From: Aquaticitalea lipolytica
Lineage (GTDB): Bacteria > Bacteroidota > Bacteroidia > Flavobacteriales > Flavobacteriaceae
Direction of reading: 5' to 3'
Assembly: GCF_014641635.1 (NCBI RefSeq)
Contig: NZ_BMIC01000001.1
Location: forward strand, 310,001 to 374,000
DNA length: 64,000 nt
Position numbers and translations under genes: made by a program. Under the pieces are notes generated by a model. That model was not told where the DNA came from, searched no databases, and saw only the letters and a list, made by a program, of their open reading frames with translations. Of the stretch, positions 50,903-60,689 are shown piece by piece; the stretch's first letter is position 1; each line of letters starts with the position of its first letter.

Positions 50903-52669
50903 ATGAAAACATATATTCATAAAATTAATCAATATTTACTTGAACATCATCCAACGGTTTGGAACACAAAAATTGTTTGGATGCTTGGTATTAGTGCCGC
51001 TATACATTTACTGTTTTTTGTTTTTGGGTTAATTGCCTTAACAGATCCAGAATTGCTTCACGAAAGAGGTGCGATGCATATCTTTTTTGATAACGGAACA
51101 GTCTTTTTTAGTGTTATGCTATCCATATTATTAATAGTTATTTGGTTAATTAATATGTTTAAAAACAATGCTTTTAAAAACTTTTATCCAGTATCTAGAC
51201 TAAAGCTCTTTATTCAATTTGTGTTTTATTTCATAATCATTTTTTTTGCGACTACCTTTTATTATTCATACAACCTAGGGTTAAAAGTTTATATATCTAA
51301 TACCTATGAAGATGCTACAGTTTATAATGAGATAAAAGCTTCAAATAATGCTGCTATATTTTTTTCACACAATATTGAAAAATACACTTTAAGCAAAAGA
51401 AAATACCCTTTCATTTTAAGTGAACTTTATTGTGAAACAAGAGATGGTTTTACAAAAACAGAAAAACCATATTTTGAGTTTCTTGATTTAAAATATCAAT
51501 ACTATTCACTATACACAAAAGAGAGAAAAATATCAGAAACTTATAATGAAAACTTTTATAATGGATATGTTTATAAAAGACGAACAGACTCTATTGAAAC
51601 TTTTTATTACAGAGATACTGTTGTAGATGTTTCGCAATATGTAAAAACAGCTATTCCAAGTTATTATAATTATTCAAGTACATTTTATTCGTTAGAAAAT
51701 GATGAAATTTCTGGGTACGATTCTGTTGATTATAACTACGAATCAGATTTAAATTATGATTATAATTACGATTTTTACTATGATACAGATAACATTGATA
51801 AATCAAAGTTAAGTAACAAAAATGTACACGAGATTTTAAATAGAAATAATCCAAAAGAGATAAAGCAAATTTTAACTGACTTTTTAAAAATAGCAGACAT
51901 TTATGAGGTTAAATATAATATGTCAAGCGAGCAATGGTTTAATTTAGTTTATCATCCACAAGATTTTGAAATAAAACATTTAATTAATGATGAGCCTAGA
52001 GAAGATTATAGGTTAGCTATAAAAGAAGAAACCGAATTAGAAAAATTTGTAAATGAGCATACTTCAAATTTTTATATCGAAACAGATAAACTCCATCATG
52101 CATTTGAAAATATTGAAGACATAAAAGATGCTGATATATTTGGCGAGTCTATTCACGTTTTTATATGGTTATCTTTTTTTCTAGCTATAACTATTTTTAT
52201 GTTTAGAGTTACTGGTTTAAAATCATTATTATTTACAATTATAACTGTAGGAGTGCTTACCATATTTGTTTCGCTACTAACAACGCTATTTGCATTTGCC
52301 TCTAAACCATCAAGTGGTGACTCTGTTGGATTTTTTATTATGTATTTTACTTTAATTTTAGGCACCATAATTTTAGCAATCCCATTGTTTTTTGCTTCCA
52401 ATTTAAAAAAGCAGATTGTATCTATTTGCCTTAATATATCGCTTTCTGGATTTGTGTTATACATCTTTTTAATTATAGGAATTATTTCTTTACATCAAGA
52501 AAACTATTGTAGAGATCATTTTGGTTATGATTATCGTTATAACTATTGTTTCATTTTAATGTCTAGTATTGGCTTTTATTTAAGCTATGTTCTTTTAGCA
52601 ATAGGGTTACTATTTATGTATTTTTACACAGGAATTATTAAAAAATGGAAAGCATTAGCAGAAGGATAA
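50903..52669 (+). CDS. Large membrane protein with Tyr/Asp-rich extracytoplasmic loop, partner of the ABC ATPase
   Basis: A 588-residue protein not recognised as a standard family. Three transmembrane helices are near 28-46, 69-86 and 104-123, then a large soluble loop (about 130-410) with very many Tyr, Asn and Asp residues, including DYNYESDLNYDYNYDFYYD near 275-293, and then five more helices (about 425-445, 450-470, 480-500, 510-530, 555-580). The gene follows the ATPase by 13 bases and overlaps the lipoprotein gene by 25 bases. This topology fits an ABC-2 type permease with an enlarged loop. Confidence 0.7.
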   Translation: MKTYIHKINQYLLEHHPTVWNTKIVWMLGISAAIHLLFFVFGLIALTDPELLHERGAMHIFFDNGTVFFSVMLSILLIVIWLINMFKNNAFKNFYPVSRLKLFIQFVFYFIIIFFATTFYYSYNLGLKVYISNTYEDATVYNEIKASNNAAIFFSHNIEKYTLSKRKYPFILSELYCETRDGFTKTEKPYFEFLDLKYQYYSLYTKERKISETYNENFYNGYVYKRRTDSIETFYYRDTVVDVSQYVKTAIPSYYNYSSTFYSLENDEISGYDSVDYNYESDLNYDYNYDFYYDTDNIDKSKLSNKNVHEILNRNNPKEIKQILTDFLKIADIYEVKYNMSSEQWFNLVYHPQDFEIKHLINDEPREDYRLAIKEETELEKFVNEHTSNFYIETDKLHHAFENIEDIKDADIFGESIHVFIWLSFFLAITIFMFRVTGLKSLLFTIITVGVLTIFVSLLTTLFAFASKPSSGDSVGFFIMYFTLILGTIILAIPLFFASNLKKQIVSICLNISLSGFVLYIFLIIGIISLHQENYCRDHFGYDYRYNYCFILMSSIGFYLSYVLLAIGLLFMYFYTGIIKKWKALAEG

Positions 52670-54267
52670 ATATATCAATACATAGTTTAGTAGTTTGCAT
52701 ACTATTAGTTTGTTTTTCCTGTGGAAACTCATCAAAAACAAATAACGATCATTTAGTTTTTAGATATAATGAGCACAAAAATATCGGCTCGTTAGATCCT
52801 GCGTTTTCAAAAGACATCGCAGATATTTGGGCAACAAATCAGTTATTTAATGGTTTGGTGCAAATGGATGACCAAATGAAGGTATTACCATGTATTGCTA
52901 ATAGTTGGACAATTTCTGATGATGCACTAGTTTACACCTTTTCGCTTCGAAAAGATGTAAACTTTCATAAACATCAACTCTTCGGAAAAGATTCAACCAG
53001 AACTGTAACAGCATATGATTTTGAGTATAGTTTAAACCGTTTACGCGACACTCAATTAGCATCACCAGGAAGTTGGGTGTTACAAAAAGTTGATGATTTT
53101 AAAGCCATAAATGATTCAATATTCGAGATAAAATTAAATCAACCCTTTCCTGCCTTTTTAGGATTATTAACCATGAAGTATTGTTCGGTTGTTCCGAAAG
53201 AAATTGTTGAGCACTACGGAAGTGATTTTCGTTCAAACCCAATTGGAACAGGACCTTTTCTGTTTAAACGTTGGGAAGAAAATTTAAAATTGGTTTTTAG
53301 GAAAAATTCAAGCTATTTTGAAGTTGACAATCAAGGACAAACATTACCATACCTCGAAGCAGTTTCAATAACTTTTTTACCAGATAAGCAAAGTGAATTT
53401 TTACAATTTGCACAAGGAAACATCGATTTTGTTTCTGGTTTAGATGCATCATATAAAGACGAAATTTTAACTGCAGATGGACAGCTTCGTCAGTTATATA
53501 CAAATGATGTAAATATGATTCGTGGCCCATATTTAAATACCGAGTATTTAGCGTTTTATATGGATTCAAAAGTTTCCGAAATACAATCAGAACTTATTAG
53601 AAAAGCTGTAAACTATGGTTTTGACAGACATAAAATGATGGTGTATTTGCGCAATGGAGTTGGTATTCCTGCAAATGGTGGTTTTATCCCAAAAGGATTA
53701 CCTGGTTATAATGAAACAATTGGTTTTGATTATCAACCAGAAAAAGCAAAAGATTTAGTGGCCCAATTTAAAAAAGAAACAGGAATAGCAAATCCAGAGA
53801 TTACCATTACTACAACAAGTAATTATTTAAGCTTTTGCGAATATATACAACGTGAAATTCAAAAAACTGGACTTAATGTAAAAGTAGATGTTATACCTGC
53901 TGCTACATTAAAAGATGCCAAAGCCAATGGTAAACTAGATATGTTTAGAGCAAGTTGGGTAGCAGATTATCCTGATGCTGAAAATTATTTGTCGTTATAC
54001 TACAGTAAGAATTTTGCACCAAATGGACCAAATTATACACATTTTAAAGATGAGCAATTCGACTTATGGTATGAAGAAGCTTATACAATTACAAACACAG
54101 AAAAACGTGAACAGTTATATTCTAAAATGGATAGTTTAGTGATGCAAAAAACACCTGTAATTGTAATGTTTTACGACGAAGTATTGCGCTTTACTAGAAA
54201 AAACGTGAGCGGTTTGGGTATTAATCCTATTAACTTATTAGATTTAAAAAGAGTAAAGAAAAACTAA
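52645..54267 (+). CDS. Peptide-type ABC transporter substrate-binding lipoprotein (SBP family 5)
   Basis: A 540-residue binding protein of the DppA/OppA family. A signal peptide with lipobox VCFSC (Cys near residue 27) is followed by the family's typical start HKNIGSLDPAFSKDIADIWA, WTISDDALVYTFSLRKDVNF, and FRSNPIGTGPFLFKRWEEN. The start at 52645 lies inside the end of the preceding gene; the 25-base overlap means it is translationally coupled to it. The standard DppB/DppC permeases and DppD/F ATPases are not nearby, so the ABC unit upstream is the only candidate partner. Confidence 0.9.
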   Translation: MESISRRINISIHSLVVCILLVCFSCGNSSKTNNDHLVFRYNEHKNIGSLDPAFSKDIADIWATNQLFNGLVQMDDQMKVLPCIANSWTISDDALVYTFSLRKDVNFHKHQLFGKDSTRTVTAYDFEYSLNRLRDTQLASPGSWVLQKVDDFKAINDSIFEIKLNQPFPAFLGLLTMKYCSVVPKEIVEHYGSDFRSNPIGTGPFLFKRWEENLKLVFRKNSSYFEVDNQGQTLPYLEAVSITFLPDKQSEFLQFAQGNIDFVSGLDASYKDEILTADGQLRQLYTNDVNMIRGPYLNTEYLAFYMDSKVSEIQSELIRKAVNYGFDRHKMMVYLRNGVGIPANGGFIPKGLPGYNETIGFDYQPEKAKDLVAQFKKETGIANPEITITTTSNYLSFCEYIQREIQKTGLNVKVDVIPAATLKDAKANGKLDMFRASWVADYPDAENYLSLYYSKNFAPNGPNYTHFKDEQFDLWYEEAYTITNTEKREQLYSKMDSLVMQKTPVIVMFYDEVLRFTRKNVSGLGINPINLLDLKRVKKN

Positions 54268-55158
54268 CTATTCGATTACAAAATAGTAAATATCATCTTC
54301 ACCTTTACCTCGTGGTCTTCTAGAAGCAAAATAACCTGTTTTTCCATCTTTAGAAATTATATAACTAAAATCGTCTGATCGACTATTAATTGGTTCGGGT
54401 AGAATTTGAGCTTCAGAAGTTCCGTTTAAATCATACTTATAAATATCTAATCCACCAACTCCTCCAACTCTATCTGAAGCAAAATATAGCACATTATCGT
54501 CACTCACAAAAGGAAACATTTCTTTGCGTGAAGAGTTTACTTTTTCTCCTAAATTAATTATCTCACCATATTCATCATCACCAAGCATAGCTATTTTAAA
54601 AATATCTGTTGGTCCTTTTGCGCTTGGTATATTAGACACAAAATACATTGTAGAACCATCTGGGCTTATTGCTGGATGACCATAATTATAATCAGGATCG
54701 CAAAACGAAAGCGGCTCGAAATTTGTCCAACCTTTGCCCTCTATATATTCGCCTCTTTCTATATGTAAGTTTACCGATTTGTAATCTTGTTTATAGGTTT
54801 TACCTCTTCTTACAAAGTTTGTGGTAATATACATATACTTACCATCAGGGCTAAAAGCAGCACTTGAACTATTAAATATAAACTTATGAGATTTGTTAAA
54901 CTGCTTCACATTAATAATTTCGCCACTAGCAGTTTTTTGTCCTTCAAATAAAGTAAATATCAAACGTTTGTCTTTATCTCTTCGCACTCTATTTCTTTCA
55001 TCTAACATATAAGATGTAAAATAAACCTGATCACCTTGATAATAAACAACACCATATTGGCTTTTATCATCATTCATATCTAGATTTTTTATAGTGTAGT
55101 TTTGAGCAAAGCCAAAACTTATACTTAATAATAGCGCTATAGATGTAAGTATCTTCAT
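54268..55158 (-). CDS. Exported PD40/WD40-like beta-propeller protein
   Basis: A 296-residue protein with a signal peptide (1-18, cut after FGFAQ). Several PD40 repeats are visible, each with the SPDG-type turn: SAAFSPDGKYMYITTNFVRR, HPAISPDGSTMYFVSNIPSA, FVSDDNVLYFASDRVGGVGG, ISKDGKTGYFASRRPRG. This resembles the TolB-type propellers fused to OmpA domains in Bacteroidota, but no OmpA domain is present. Its stop abuts that of the peptide-binding protein with no base between. Confidence 0.85.
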   Translation of the reverse strand: MKILTSIALLLSISFGFAQNYTIKNLDMNDDKSQYGVVYYQGDQVYFTSYMLDERNRVRRDKDKRLIFTLFEGQKTASGEIINVKQFNKSHKFIFNSSSAAFSPDGKYMYITTNFVRRGKTYKQDYKSVNLHIERGEYIEGKGWTNFEPLSFCDPDYNYGHPAISPDGSTMYFVSNIPSAKGPTDIFKIAMLGDDEYGEIINLGEKVNSSRKEMFPFVSDDNVLYFASDRVGGVGGLDIYKYDLNGTSEAQILPEPINSRSDDFSYIISKDGKTGYFASRRPRGKGEDDIYYFVIE

Positions 55159-55162
55159 TTTA

Positions 55163-55492
55163 TTATTCTAATGGTTTTCCTATATCTTGAATTTCGTCTT
55201 TAATAACTACTATATTTTTTTTCCATCTATTTTCAAGTAACATATAAAATACCCAAACCACTATTAATCCAAAAGGAATAACTAAAAGATTCATTCCATA
55301 ACTACTTTCCCAATCAAATCCCCATTCAAAAATATAAGCATCTAAAAATGCTATTAACAAAACAAAAAACAAACCTCCTGCATAATAAACTACTATACTT
55401 AATATAGCATACAACCATTTGTTTTGTTTATAATCTACTGATAAATCATAAAATCGTTTACCAATAAAATAGAGTAATAATAATCCTAACAT
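55163..55492 (-). CDS. Small membrane protein of unknown function
   Basis: A 109-residue protein with three hydrophobic helices (about 1-11, 25-50, 66-86) and a short basic tail. No family recognised. It starts 10 bases downstream of the GlmU-like gene, in the same direction, so it is probably the second gene of that transcript, and the PD40 gene follows after 4 bases. Confidence 0.65.
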   Translation of the reverse strand: MLGLLLLYFIGKRFYDLSVDYKQNKWLYAILSIVVYYAGGLFFVLLIAFLDAYIFEWGFDWESSYGMNLLVIPFGLIVVWVFYMLLENRWKKNIVVIKDEIQDIGKPLE

Positions 55493-55502
55493 CTTTTAGT
55501 TT

Positions 55503-56678
55503 TTAATCTCTTCTATATTTTTTAGTTTCTTCAAAAACGTGTTCTAAAATAGCTTTATCAACATCTGTTAATTCAATTTGTCTGCGTGACATCACAACTT
55601 CAGCAACTTCAAATGCTTTTTTGGTTAGGTATGTTGTAAATCCTCCATTTCCGCCCCAACTAAAACTTGGCACAAAATTTCTAGGAAAACCACTACCAAA
55701 TATATTAGCACTTACACCAACAACTGTTCCAGTGTTAAACATGGTGTTAATTCCGCATTTACTATGATCTCCCATCATTAATCCACAAAATTGCAAACCT
55801 GTTCTGGCAAAGCTTTCGGTATTATAATCCCAAAGTCTTACTTCAGCATAATTATTTTTTAAGTTAGAATTATTAGTATCTGCACCAAGATTACACCATT
55901 CGCCAAGCACAGAATTACCAAGAAAACCATCATGCCCTTTGTTAGAATACCCAAAAAGCACAGAGTTATTTACCTCTCCTCCTACTTTACTATGAGGTCC
56001 AACTGTTGTTGGCCCATAAATTTTAGCTCCAAGTTTCACTGTCGCATGCTCACATAAGGCAAAAGGGCCACGAATAATACTACCTTCCATTATTTCGGCA
56101 TCTTTACCAATATAAATTGGTCCTGAGCTAGCATTAAGCGTTGTAAACTCTAGCTTTGAACCTTCTTCTAAAAATATGTTTTGAGCTGCTATAACATTAT
56201 TACTCGATGGTATTGGTTGTGAAACTCTTCCTCTTGTTAGCAGCTCGTAATCTTCTTCTAAAGCCATTCCGTTTTTAGAAAATATATCCCAAGTATGCTC
56301 AATTTTAATAACATCTTCATTAAACTCAATAGCTTCAAACGCTGCAAAATCAATATCTTCTTGTGCGTCTTTTGTAAAAAATGCAATAACATCTTCACCT
56401 TTAAAAATGGCTTGGTTTTCGGTTAGGTTCTTAATCATCTCAACCAGTTCGTTATTTGGCAAATATGATGCGTTAATCATCACGTTTTCATCCATCTCAA
56501 CCATCGGATATTTATCTGATAAATATTCTTCAGTAACTGTTGTGGTTGTATAACCTAAAAAGGTTTCCCATTTTTCTCTAATGGTTAAAATACCAACTCT
56601 AATATCTGCAACTGGTCTGGTAAAAGTAAATGGCAATAAGTTATTGCGAGAAGGACCATCAAAAAGAATATAGTTCAT
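55503..56678 (-). CDS. GlmU-family sugar nucleotidyltransferase with left-handed beta-helix
   Basis: A 391-residue protein of the Bacteroidota alternative GlmU family (UDP-GlcNAc pyrophosphorylase/glucosamine-1-phosphate N-acetyltransferase-like). The N-terminus MNYILFDGPSRNNLLPFTFTRPVADIRVG lacks the usual GxGTRM pyrophosphorylase loop, as this family does. Residues about 180-340 form hexapeptide repeats of a left-handed beta-helix (IYIGKDAEIMEGSIIRGPFA, VNNSVLFGYSNKGHDGFLGN). It may supply UDP-GlcNAc for cell wall synthesis. Confidence 0.85.
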   Translation of the reverse strand: MNYILFDGPSRNNLLPFTFTRPVADIRVGILTIREKWETFLGYTTTTVTEEYLSDKYPMVEMDENVMINASYLPNNELVEMIKNLTENQAIFKGEDVIAFFTKDAQEDIDFAAFEAIEFNEDVIKIEHTWDIFSKNGMALEEDYELLTRGRVSQPIPSSNNVIAAQNIFLEEGSKLEFTTLNASSGPIYIGKDAEIMEGSIIRGPFALCEHATVKLGAKIYGPTTVGPHSKVGGEVNNSVLFGYSNKGHDGFLGNSVLGEWCNLGADTNNSNLKNNYAEVRLWDYNTESFARTGLQFCGLMMGDHSKCGINTMFNTGTVVGVSANIFGSGFPRNFVPSFSWGGNGGFTTYLTKKAFEVAEVVMSRRQIELTDVDKAILEHVFEETKKYRRD

Positions 56679-56682
56679 TTTA

Positions 56683-56713
56683 AAGTTATAAGTTAAAGGT
56701 TGAAAGTTAAAAG
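56683..56713. repeat. Short AAGTTA-type degenerate repeats upstream of the GlmU-like gene
   Basis: The stretch holds AAGTTA three times (AAAGTTAT, AAGTTAAAGG, AAAGTTAAAAG). Simple repeats of this kind are common in flavobacterial intergenic DNA. No further structure. Confidence 0.4.
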
Positions 56714-56774
56714 CTTATGCTATAACTATTGTGATTATTATTAGATTATCAAAAGTAACGTAATTGTAGAAAAC

Positions 56775-56806
56775 AAAAAAGCCTTCAAAATAAATCTGAA
56801 GGCTTT
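56775..56806 (-). terminator. Terminator of rpmE2
   Basis: AAAGCCTTCA and TGAAGGCTTT pair with a short loop; on the minus strand the stem is followed by six T. The stop of rpmE2 is about 20 bases upstream. Confidence 0.82.
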
Positions 56807-56826
56807 AAAATATATTGTAACTAAAC

Positions 56827-57078
56827 TTATTTTTTAAATTTAGCGTATTTGTTTTTAAACTTATCAATACGTCCAGCTGTATCTACTAATTTAGATTTAC
56901 CTGTATAATATGGATGAGATGTTCTAGAAATCTCCATTTTTACTACTGGATATTCAACACCATCAACCTCAATAGTTTCGTTTGTGTCTGCTGTAGATTT
57001 TGTTAAAAACACGTCGTCGTTAGACATATCTTTAAATGCTACAAGTCTATAATTTTCTGGATGTATACCTTTTTTCAT
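56827..57078 (-). CDS. rpmE2: 50S ribosomal protein L31, type B
   Basis: A basic 83-residue L31 from the second Met (57078): [18 protein letters not shown]. It lacks the CxxC zinc motif of type A L31 and has the longer type B C-terminal [20 protein letters not shown]. Part of the 50S subunit and its subunit bridge. Monocistronic, with promoter at 57116-57145 and terminator at 56775-56806. A longer start at 57081 adds only one Met. Confidence 0.95.
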   Translation of the reverse strand: MKKGIHPENYRLVAFKDMSNDDVFLTKSTADTNETIEVDGVEYPVVKMEISRTSHPYYTGKSKLVDTAGRIDKFKNKYAKFKK

Positions 57079-57115
57079 CACTAAAAGCTTTAAATCATTT
57101 CGTTTTTTGGAAGTG

Positions 57116-57145
57116 CAAATTTAGGTAATTTTTACAAATCTGCAA
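57116..57145 (-). promoter_or_regulatory. Promoter of rpmE2 (-33 TTG, 19-bp spacer, -7 TAAATTTG)
   Basis: On the minus strand TTG (57145-57143) and TAAATTTG (57123-57116) are separated by 19 bases, a good Bacteroidota promoter, with a leader of about 35 bases. Confidence 0.65.
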
Positions 57146-57315
57146 TGTTTTTATTCTTATTTTTTGATATTTATGATTTTATATTTCTGTTTAGCATTTT
57201 TAAAGATTAGATTATGGTGTAAATAAACCTGAAAATTGCCTATTAAATCTGTTAATTAACCACAAACAAAATTACATGATTTGCACTTTCCTGGAATTAA
57301 ATTGTAACGTTTTAG

Positions 57316-57323
57316 TATATTTG
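57316..57323 (+). promoter_or_regulatory. -7 promoter element for the DUF4199 gene
   Basis: TATATTTG, 38 bases before the ATG at 57362. The rest of the 280-base gap between rpmE2 and this gene holds nothing else that I can see besides the rpmE2 promoter. Confidence 0.5.
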
Positions 57324-57361
57324 TTTACTAACTATCATATAAACTAATTAAACCAATTATT

Positions 57362-57886
57362 ATGGAAACACAAAAACCAACTACTGGCAAATTTGCTATG
57401 AACTATGGAATCATTCTAGGAGTAGTAATGATTTTAATTTCTGTTATTACATATGTAACGGGAATGGCTCTAGAAGGTACACAATGGCCTCAATATATAT
57501 ACTATATAATTTTTCCTGTAGTTATTTTTTATGCAATAAGCCAATTCAAGTCAAGAAATGCAGGTCTTTTAAGTTTAGGCGAAGCAATTAAAATTGGAGT
57601 TATTATAGCTGCAATTAGTGCCATTGTATATATTATTTATGGGTTTATTTTTAACTATATTATTGATCCAGATTTTATGAATCAAATGAAAGAAGTTGTT
57701 AGAGACAAAATGTTAGAAAACCCTAATATGACTCCAGAATTAGTTGATCAACAAATGGTTTGGGTTGAAAAGTTTATGAGTCCAGTACTAGGATCTGCTT
57801 TTTGGATTGCAGCTAGTATGTTTTTTGGATTACTATGGTCTTTAATTGCTGGTTTAGTAATGAAAAAAGAAAATACACATGCTTAA
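57362..57886 (+). CDS. DUF4199 membrane protein
   Basis: A 174-residue protein with four transmembrane helices (about 14-34, 43-59, 71-95, 139-163) of the DUF4199 family. The FAMNYGIILGVVMILISVIT opening and the motif SLGEAIKIGVIIAAISAIVY are characteristic. Often beside a GT2 glycosyltransferase, as here (44 bases away), suggesting a shared role at the inner membrane. Function unknown. Confidence 0.87.
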   Translation: METQKPTTGKFAMNYGIILGVVMILISVITYVTGMALEGTQWPQYIYYIIFPVVIFYAISQFKSRNAGLLSLGEAIKIGVIIAAISAIVYIIYGFIFNYIIDPDFMNQMKEVVRDKMLENPNMTPELVDQQMVWVEKFMSPVLGSAFWIAASMFFGLLWSLIAGLVMKKENTHA

Positions 57887-57930
57887 ATAATTTCAGTATT
57901 TTTGAATACTAAAAATTTGAAACTATTTAC

Positions 57931-58878
57931 ATGAATATATCAGTAGTCATACCACTACTTAACGAACAAGAATCGCTTACAGAATTATATGATTGGATTG
58001 CAAAAGTTATGCAATCCAATCATTTTTCTTATGAAATCATTTTTATTGATGATGGTAGTACTGATGATTCCTGGACAATAATTGAGCAACTTTCTAACAA
58101 AGATGCCAATGTAAAAGGTATACGCTTTTTAAAAAACTTTGGAAAATCTCAAGCGTTACATGCTGGCTTTGAAAAAGCACAAGGCGATGTTATTATTACA
58201 ATGGATGCTGACCTTCAAGATAATCCTGAAGAAATTCCAGAGCTTTATAATATGATTGTAAATGACAAATTCGATTTAGTTTCTGGATGGAAAAAGAAAC
58301 GTTACGATTCTGTTATTTCAAAAAATTTACCTTCTAAACTATTTAATTGGGCTGCTAGAAGAACTTCTGGTGTTAAGCTTCATGATTTTAATTGCGGACT
58401 TAAAGCCTACAAAAAAGATGTAGTTAAAAACATAGATGTTAATGGTGAAATGCACAGATACATACCTGTTTTAGCTAAAAATGCAGGCTTCACTAAAATA
58501 ACTGAAAAAGTAGTACTCCATCAAGCTCGTAAATATGGCACCACCAAATTTGGAATGGATAGATTTATACATGGTTTTCTAGATTTACTAACCATTTGGT
58601 TTATTTCACGTTTTGGTAAACGACCTATGCACTTATTTGGTGCTTTAGGTGTAATTATGTTTATTATTGGATTTGGCTTTACGTTATACCTTGGTATAGA
58701 CAAACTTTTTTTTAACACTACAGGAAGATTAATAACAGAACGTCCTCAATTTTATATCGCTTTATCTACCATGATTATCGGAACTCAATTTTTTATTGCA
58801 GGCTTTCTAGGCGAAATAATTTTACAAACTAAACAAGACAAAAAACGTTATTTAATAAAAGATGAATTGAATTTATAA
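57931..58878 (+). CDS. Family 2 glycosyltransferase (DPM1/GtrB-like)
   Basis: A 315-residue enzyme that transfers a sugar from a nucleotide donor to a lipid carrier such as undecaprenyl phosphate. The GT-A domain (1-225) has VVIPLLNEQESLTELYDWI, the nucleotide-binding IFIDDGSTDDS and the metal-binding MDADLQDNPEEIPELY (DxD type). Two transmembrane helices (about 232-256 and 270-295) anchor it to the membrane. It fits the dolichyl/undecaprenyl-phosphate mannose or glucose synthase type; the sugar is not known. Confidence 0.92.
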   Translation: MNISVVIPLLNEQESLTELYDWIAKVMQSNHFSYEIIFIDDGSTDDSWTIIEQLSNKDANVKGIRFLKNFGKSQALHAGFEKAQGDVIITMDADLQDNPEEIPELYNMIVNDKFDLVSGWKKKRYDSVISKNLPSKLFNWAARRTSGVKLHDFNCGLKAYKKDVVKNIDVNGEMHRYIPVLAKNAGFTKITEKVVLHQARKYGTTKFGMDRFIHGFLDLLTIWFISRFGKRPMHLFGALGVIMFIIGFGFTLYLGIDKLFFNTTGRLITERPQFYIALSTMIIGTQFFIAGFLGEIILQTKQDKKRYLIKDELNL

Positions 58879-58931
58879 TATCCAGTCATCAAATTAACGC
58901 GTTTAAAACAATCACCTTTTAACATATTGCT

Positions 58932-58939
58932 TATTTTTG
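58932..58939 (+). promoter_or_regulatory. -7 promoter element of the phosphoglucomutase gene
   Basis: TATTTTTG followed by CAGC, 19 bases before the ATG at 58959, which is therefore preferred to the TTG at 58953. Confidence 0.55.
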
Positions 58940-58958
58940 CAGCATATTTTTATTGCAC

Positions 58959-60689
58959 ATGATTTATATAGATCCTAAAATTTTAGACCGAATAAATACC
59001 TGGTTAACACCAACTTTCGATACAGAAACACAAGAGTTTATAAAAAACAGTATCGCACACAATCCTGAAGAAATTCAAGAAAGTTTTTATAAAGACTTAG
59101 AGTTTGGAACTGGAGGAATGCGAGGTGTTATGGGAGTTGGCACTAACCGAATTAACAAATATACTTTAGGTAAAAATACACAAGGCTTAAGCAATTATAT
59201 GCATAAAGTATTCGCAAATCAACCATTAAAAGTTGCAATTGCATACGACTGCAGACACAATAGTAAAGAATTGGCAAAAGTTGTAGCAGATGTTTTTTCT
59301 GCTAACGGAATTAAAGTTTTTCTTTTTGAAGATTTACGTCCAACTCCAGAATTATCTTTTGCAGTAAAACATTTAGATTGCCACTGCGGAATTGTACTTA
59401 CTGCATCGCACAATCCACCAGAATATAATGGATACAAAGTGTATTGGCAAGATGGAGGTCAATTAGTTCCGCCTCAAGATGCCGAAATTATTACCGAAAT
59501 AAATAGTTTAGACTATTCGGAAATTAAGTTTAAGGCAAACGAGAACTTAATTGAGTATATAGGTAAAGAAGTTGATGACGTATTTATAAATGCATCTGTA
59601 AAAAACGGAAGTTTTAACACTTCAAAAGAAGCTAAAGAAAGCTTAAACATTGTATTTACTTCTCTTCATGGTACATCTATTACAACTGTGCCAGAAACAT
59701 TAAAAAGAGCTGGATATACTAATGTAAATATAGTAAAAGAGCAAGAAGCACCTAATGGAAACTTTCCAACAGTAAAGTCGCCAAATCCTGAAGAACCAGA
59801 AGCTTTAAAAATGGCAATAGAATTAGCAAATAAAGTTAATGCAGATATCGTTATTGGAACCGATCCAGATTGCGACAGACTAGGTATTGCTGTACGTAAT
59901 TTAGATGATGAATTGGTATTACTTAATGGCAATCAAACCATGGTAATGATGACTGATTTTTTACTAAAAGACTGGAAAAACAACAATAAACTTAAAGGAA
60001 AAGAATTTATAGGTTCAACAATAGTATCTACACCAATGATGCTACGTTTAGCCGCAAATTATAATCTGGAATGTAAAGTTGGTTTAACTGGCTTTAAATG
60101 GATTGCTAAAATGATTAAAGACTTTCCTGAATTAGATTTTATTGGTGGTGGAGAAGAAAGTTTCGGGTTTATGGTTGGCGAGTTCGTACGTGATAAAGAT
60201 GCTGTTACTTCTACCCTTTTAGCTTGCGAAATTGCTGCTCAAGCTAAAGCAAAAGGAAGTTCATTTTACAAAGAATTAATTCAACTGTATATTGATAATG
60301 GCTTTTATAAAGAGCGTCTTATCTCGCTAACAAAAAAAGGAATTGAAGGTGCACAAGAGATAAAGCAAATGATGATTGATGCTCGAAAAAATCCTCTTTC
60401 AGTAATAAATAATTCTAAAGTGACTAGAATTGAAGATTACCAACTATCTATAGCAAAAAACTTTATAAACAATACAGAAGAAGCTATTAATATTCCAAAA
60501 TCTAATGTACTTATTTATTACACAGAAGATGGTAGTAAAATTGCTTTAAGACCAAGTGGAACTGAGCCTAAGATTAAGTTTTATATAAGTGTAAATTCAG
60601 AAATAGACAATGTGTCAGCGTTTGAAACAACGGAACAGAAATTGGAATCTAAAATAGATGCCATAATAAAAGATATGAAACTGACTTAA
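58959..60689 (+). CDS. Phosphoglucomutase/phosphomannomutase (phospho-sugar mutase)
   Basis: A 576-residue enzyme that interconverts hexose-1- and hexose-6-phosphates. The active serine is in [17 protein letters not shown] (about 148-164), Mg-binding DPDCDR near 307-312, the sugar loop [10 protein letters not shown] near 398-407 and the phosphate site [12 protein letters not shown] close to the C-terminus. The length and domains match the PgmB-like alpha-phosphohexomutases of Bacteroidota. Its stop codon shares one base with the ABC exporter start. Confidence 0.93.
   Translation: MIYIDPKILDRINTWLTPTFDTETQEFIKNSIAHNPEEIQESFYKDLEFGTGGMRGVMGVGTNRINKYTLGKNTQGLSNYMHKVFANQPLKVAIAYDCRHNSKELAKVVADVFSANGIKVFLFEDLRPTPELSFAVKHLDCHCGIVLTASHNPPEYNGYKVYWQDGGQLVPPQDAEIITEINSLDYSEIKFKANENLIEYIGKEVDDVFINASVKNGSFNTSKEAKESLNIVFTSLHGTSITTVPETLKRAGYTNVNIVKEQEAPNGNFPTVKSPNPEEPEALKMAIELANKVNADIVIGTDPDCDRLGIAVRNLDDELVLLNGNQTMVMMTDFLLKDWKNNNKLKGKEFIGSTIVSTPMMLRLAANYNLECKVGLTGFKWIAKMIKDFPELDFIGGGEESFGFMVGEFVRDKDAVTSTLLACEIAAQAKAKGSSFYKELIQLYIDNGFYKERLISLTKKGIEGAQEIKQMMIDARKNPLSVINNSKVTRIEDYQLSIAKNFINNTEEAINIPKSNVLIYYTEDGSKIALRPSGTEPKIKFYISVNSEIDNVSAFETTEQKLESKIDAIIKDMKLT

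Noticed and set aside
52153-52669. Frameshift or fusion between the membrane protein and the binding protein
   Set aside because: The 25-base overlap gives clean ends in both frames, and the second gene has a full lipoprotein signal.
57082-57361. Possible small RNA or tRNA in the gap after rpmE2
   Set aside because: Apart from the two promoters, no cloverleaf, hairpin plus T run or other structure was seen.
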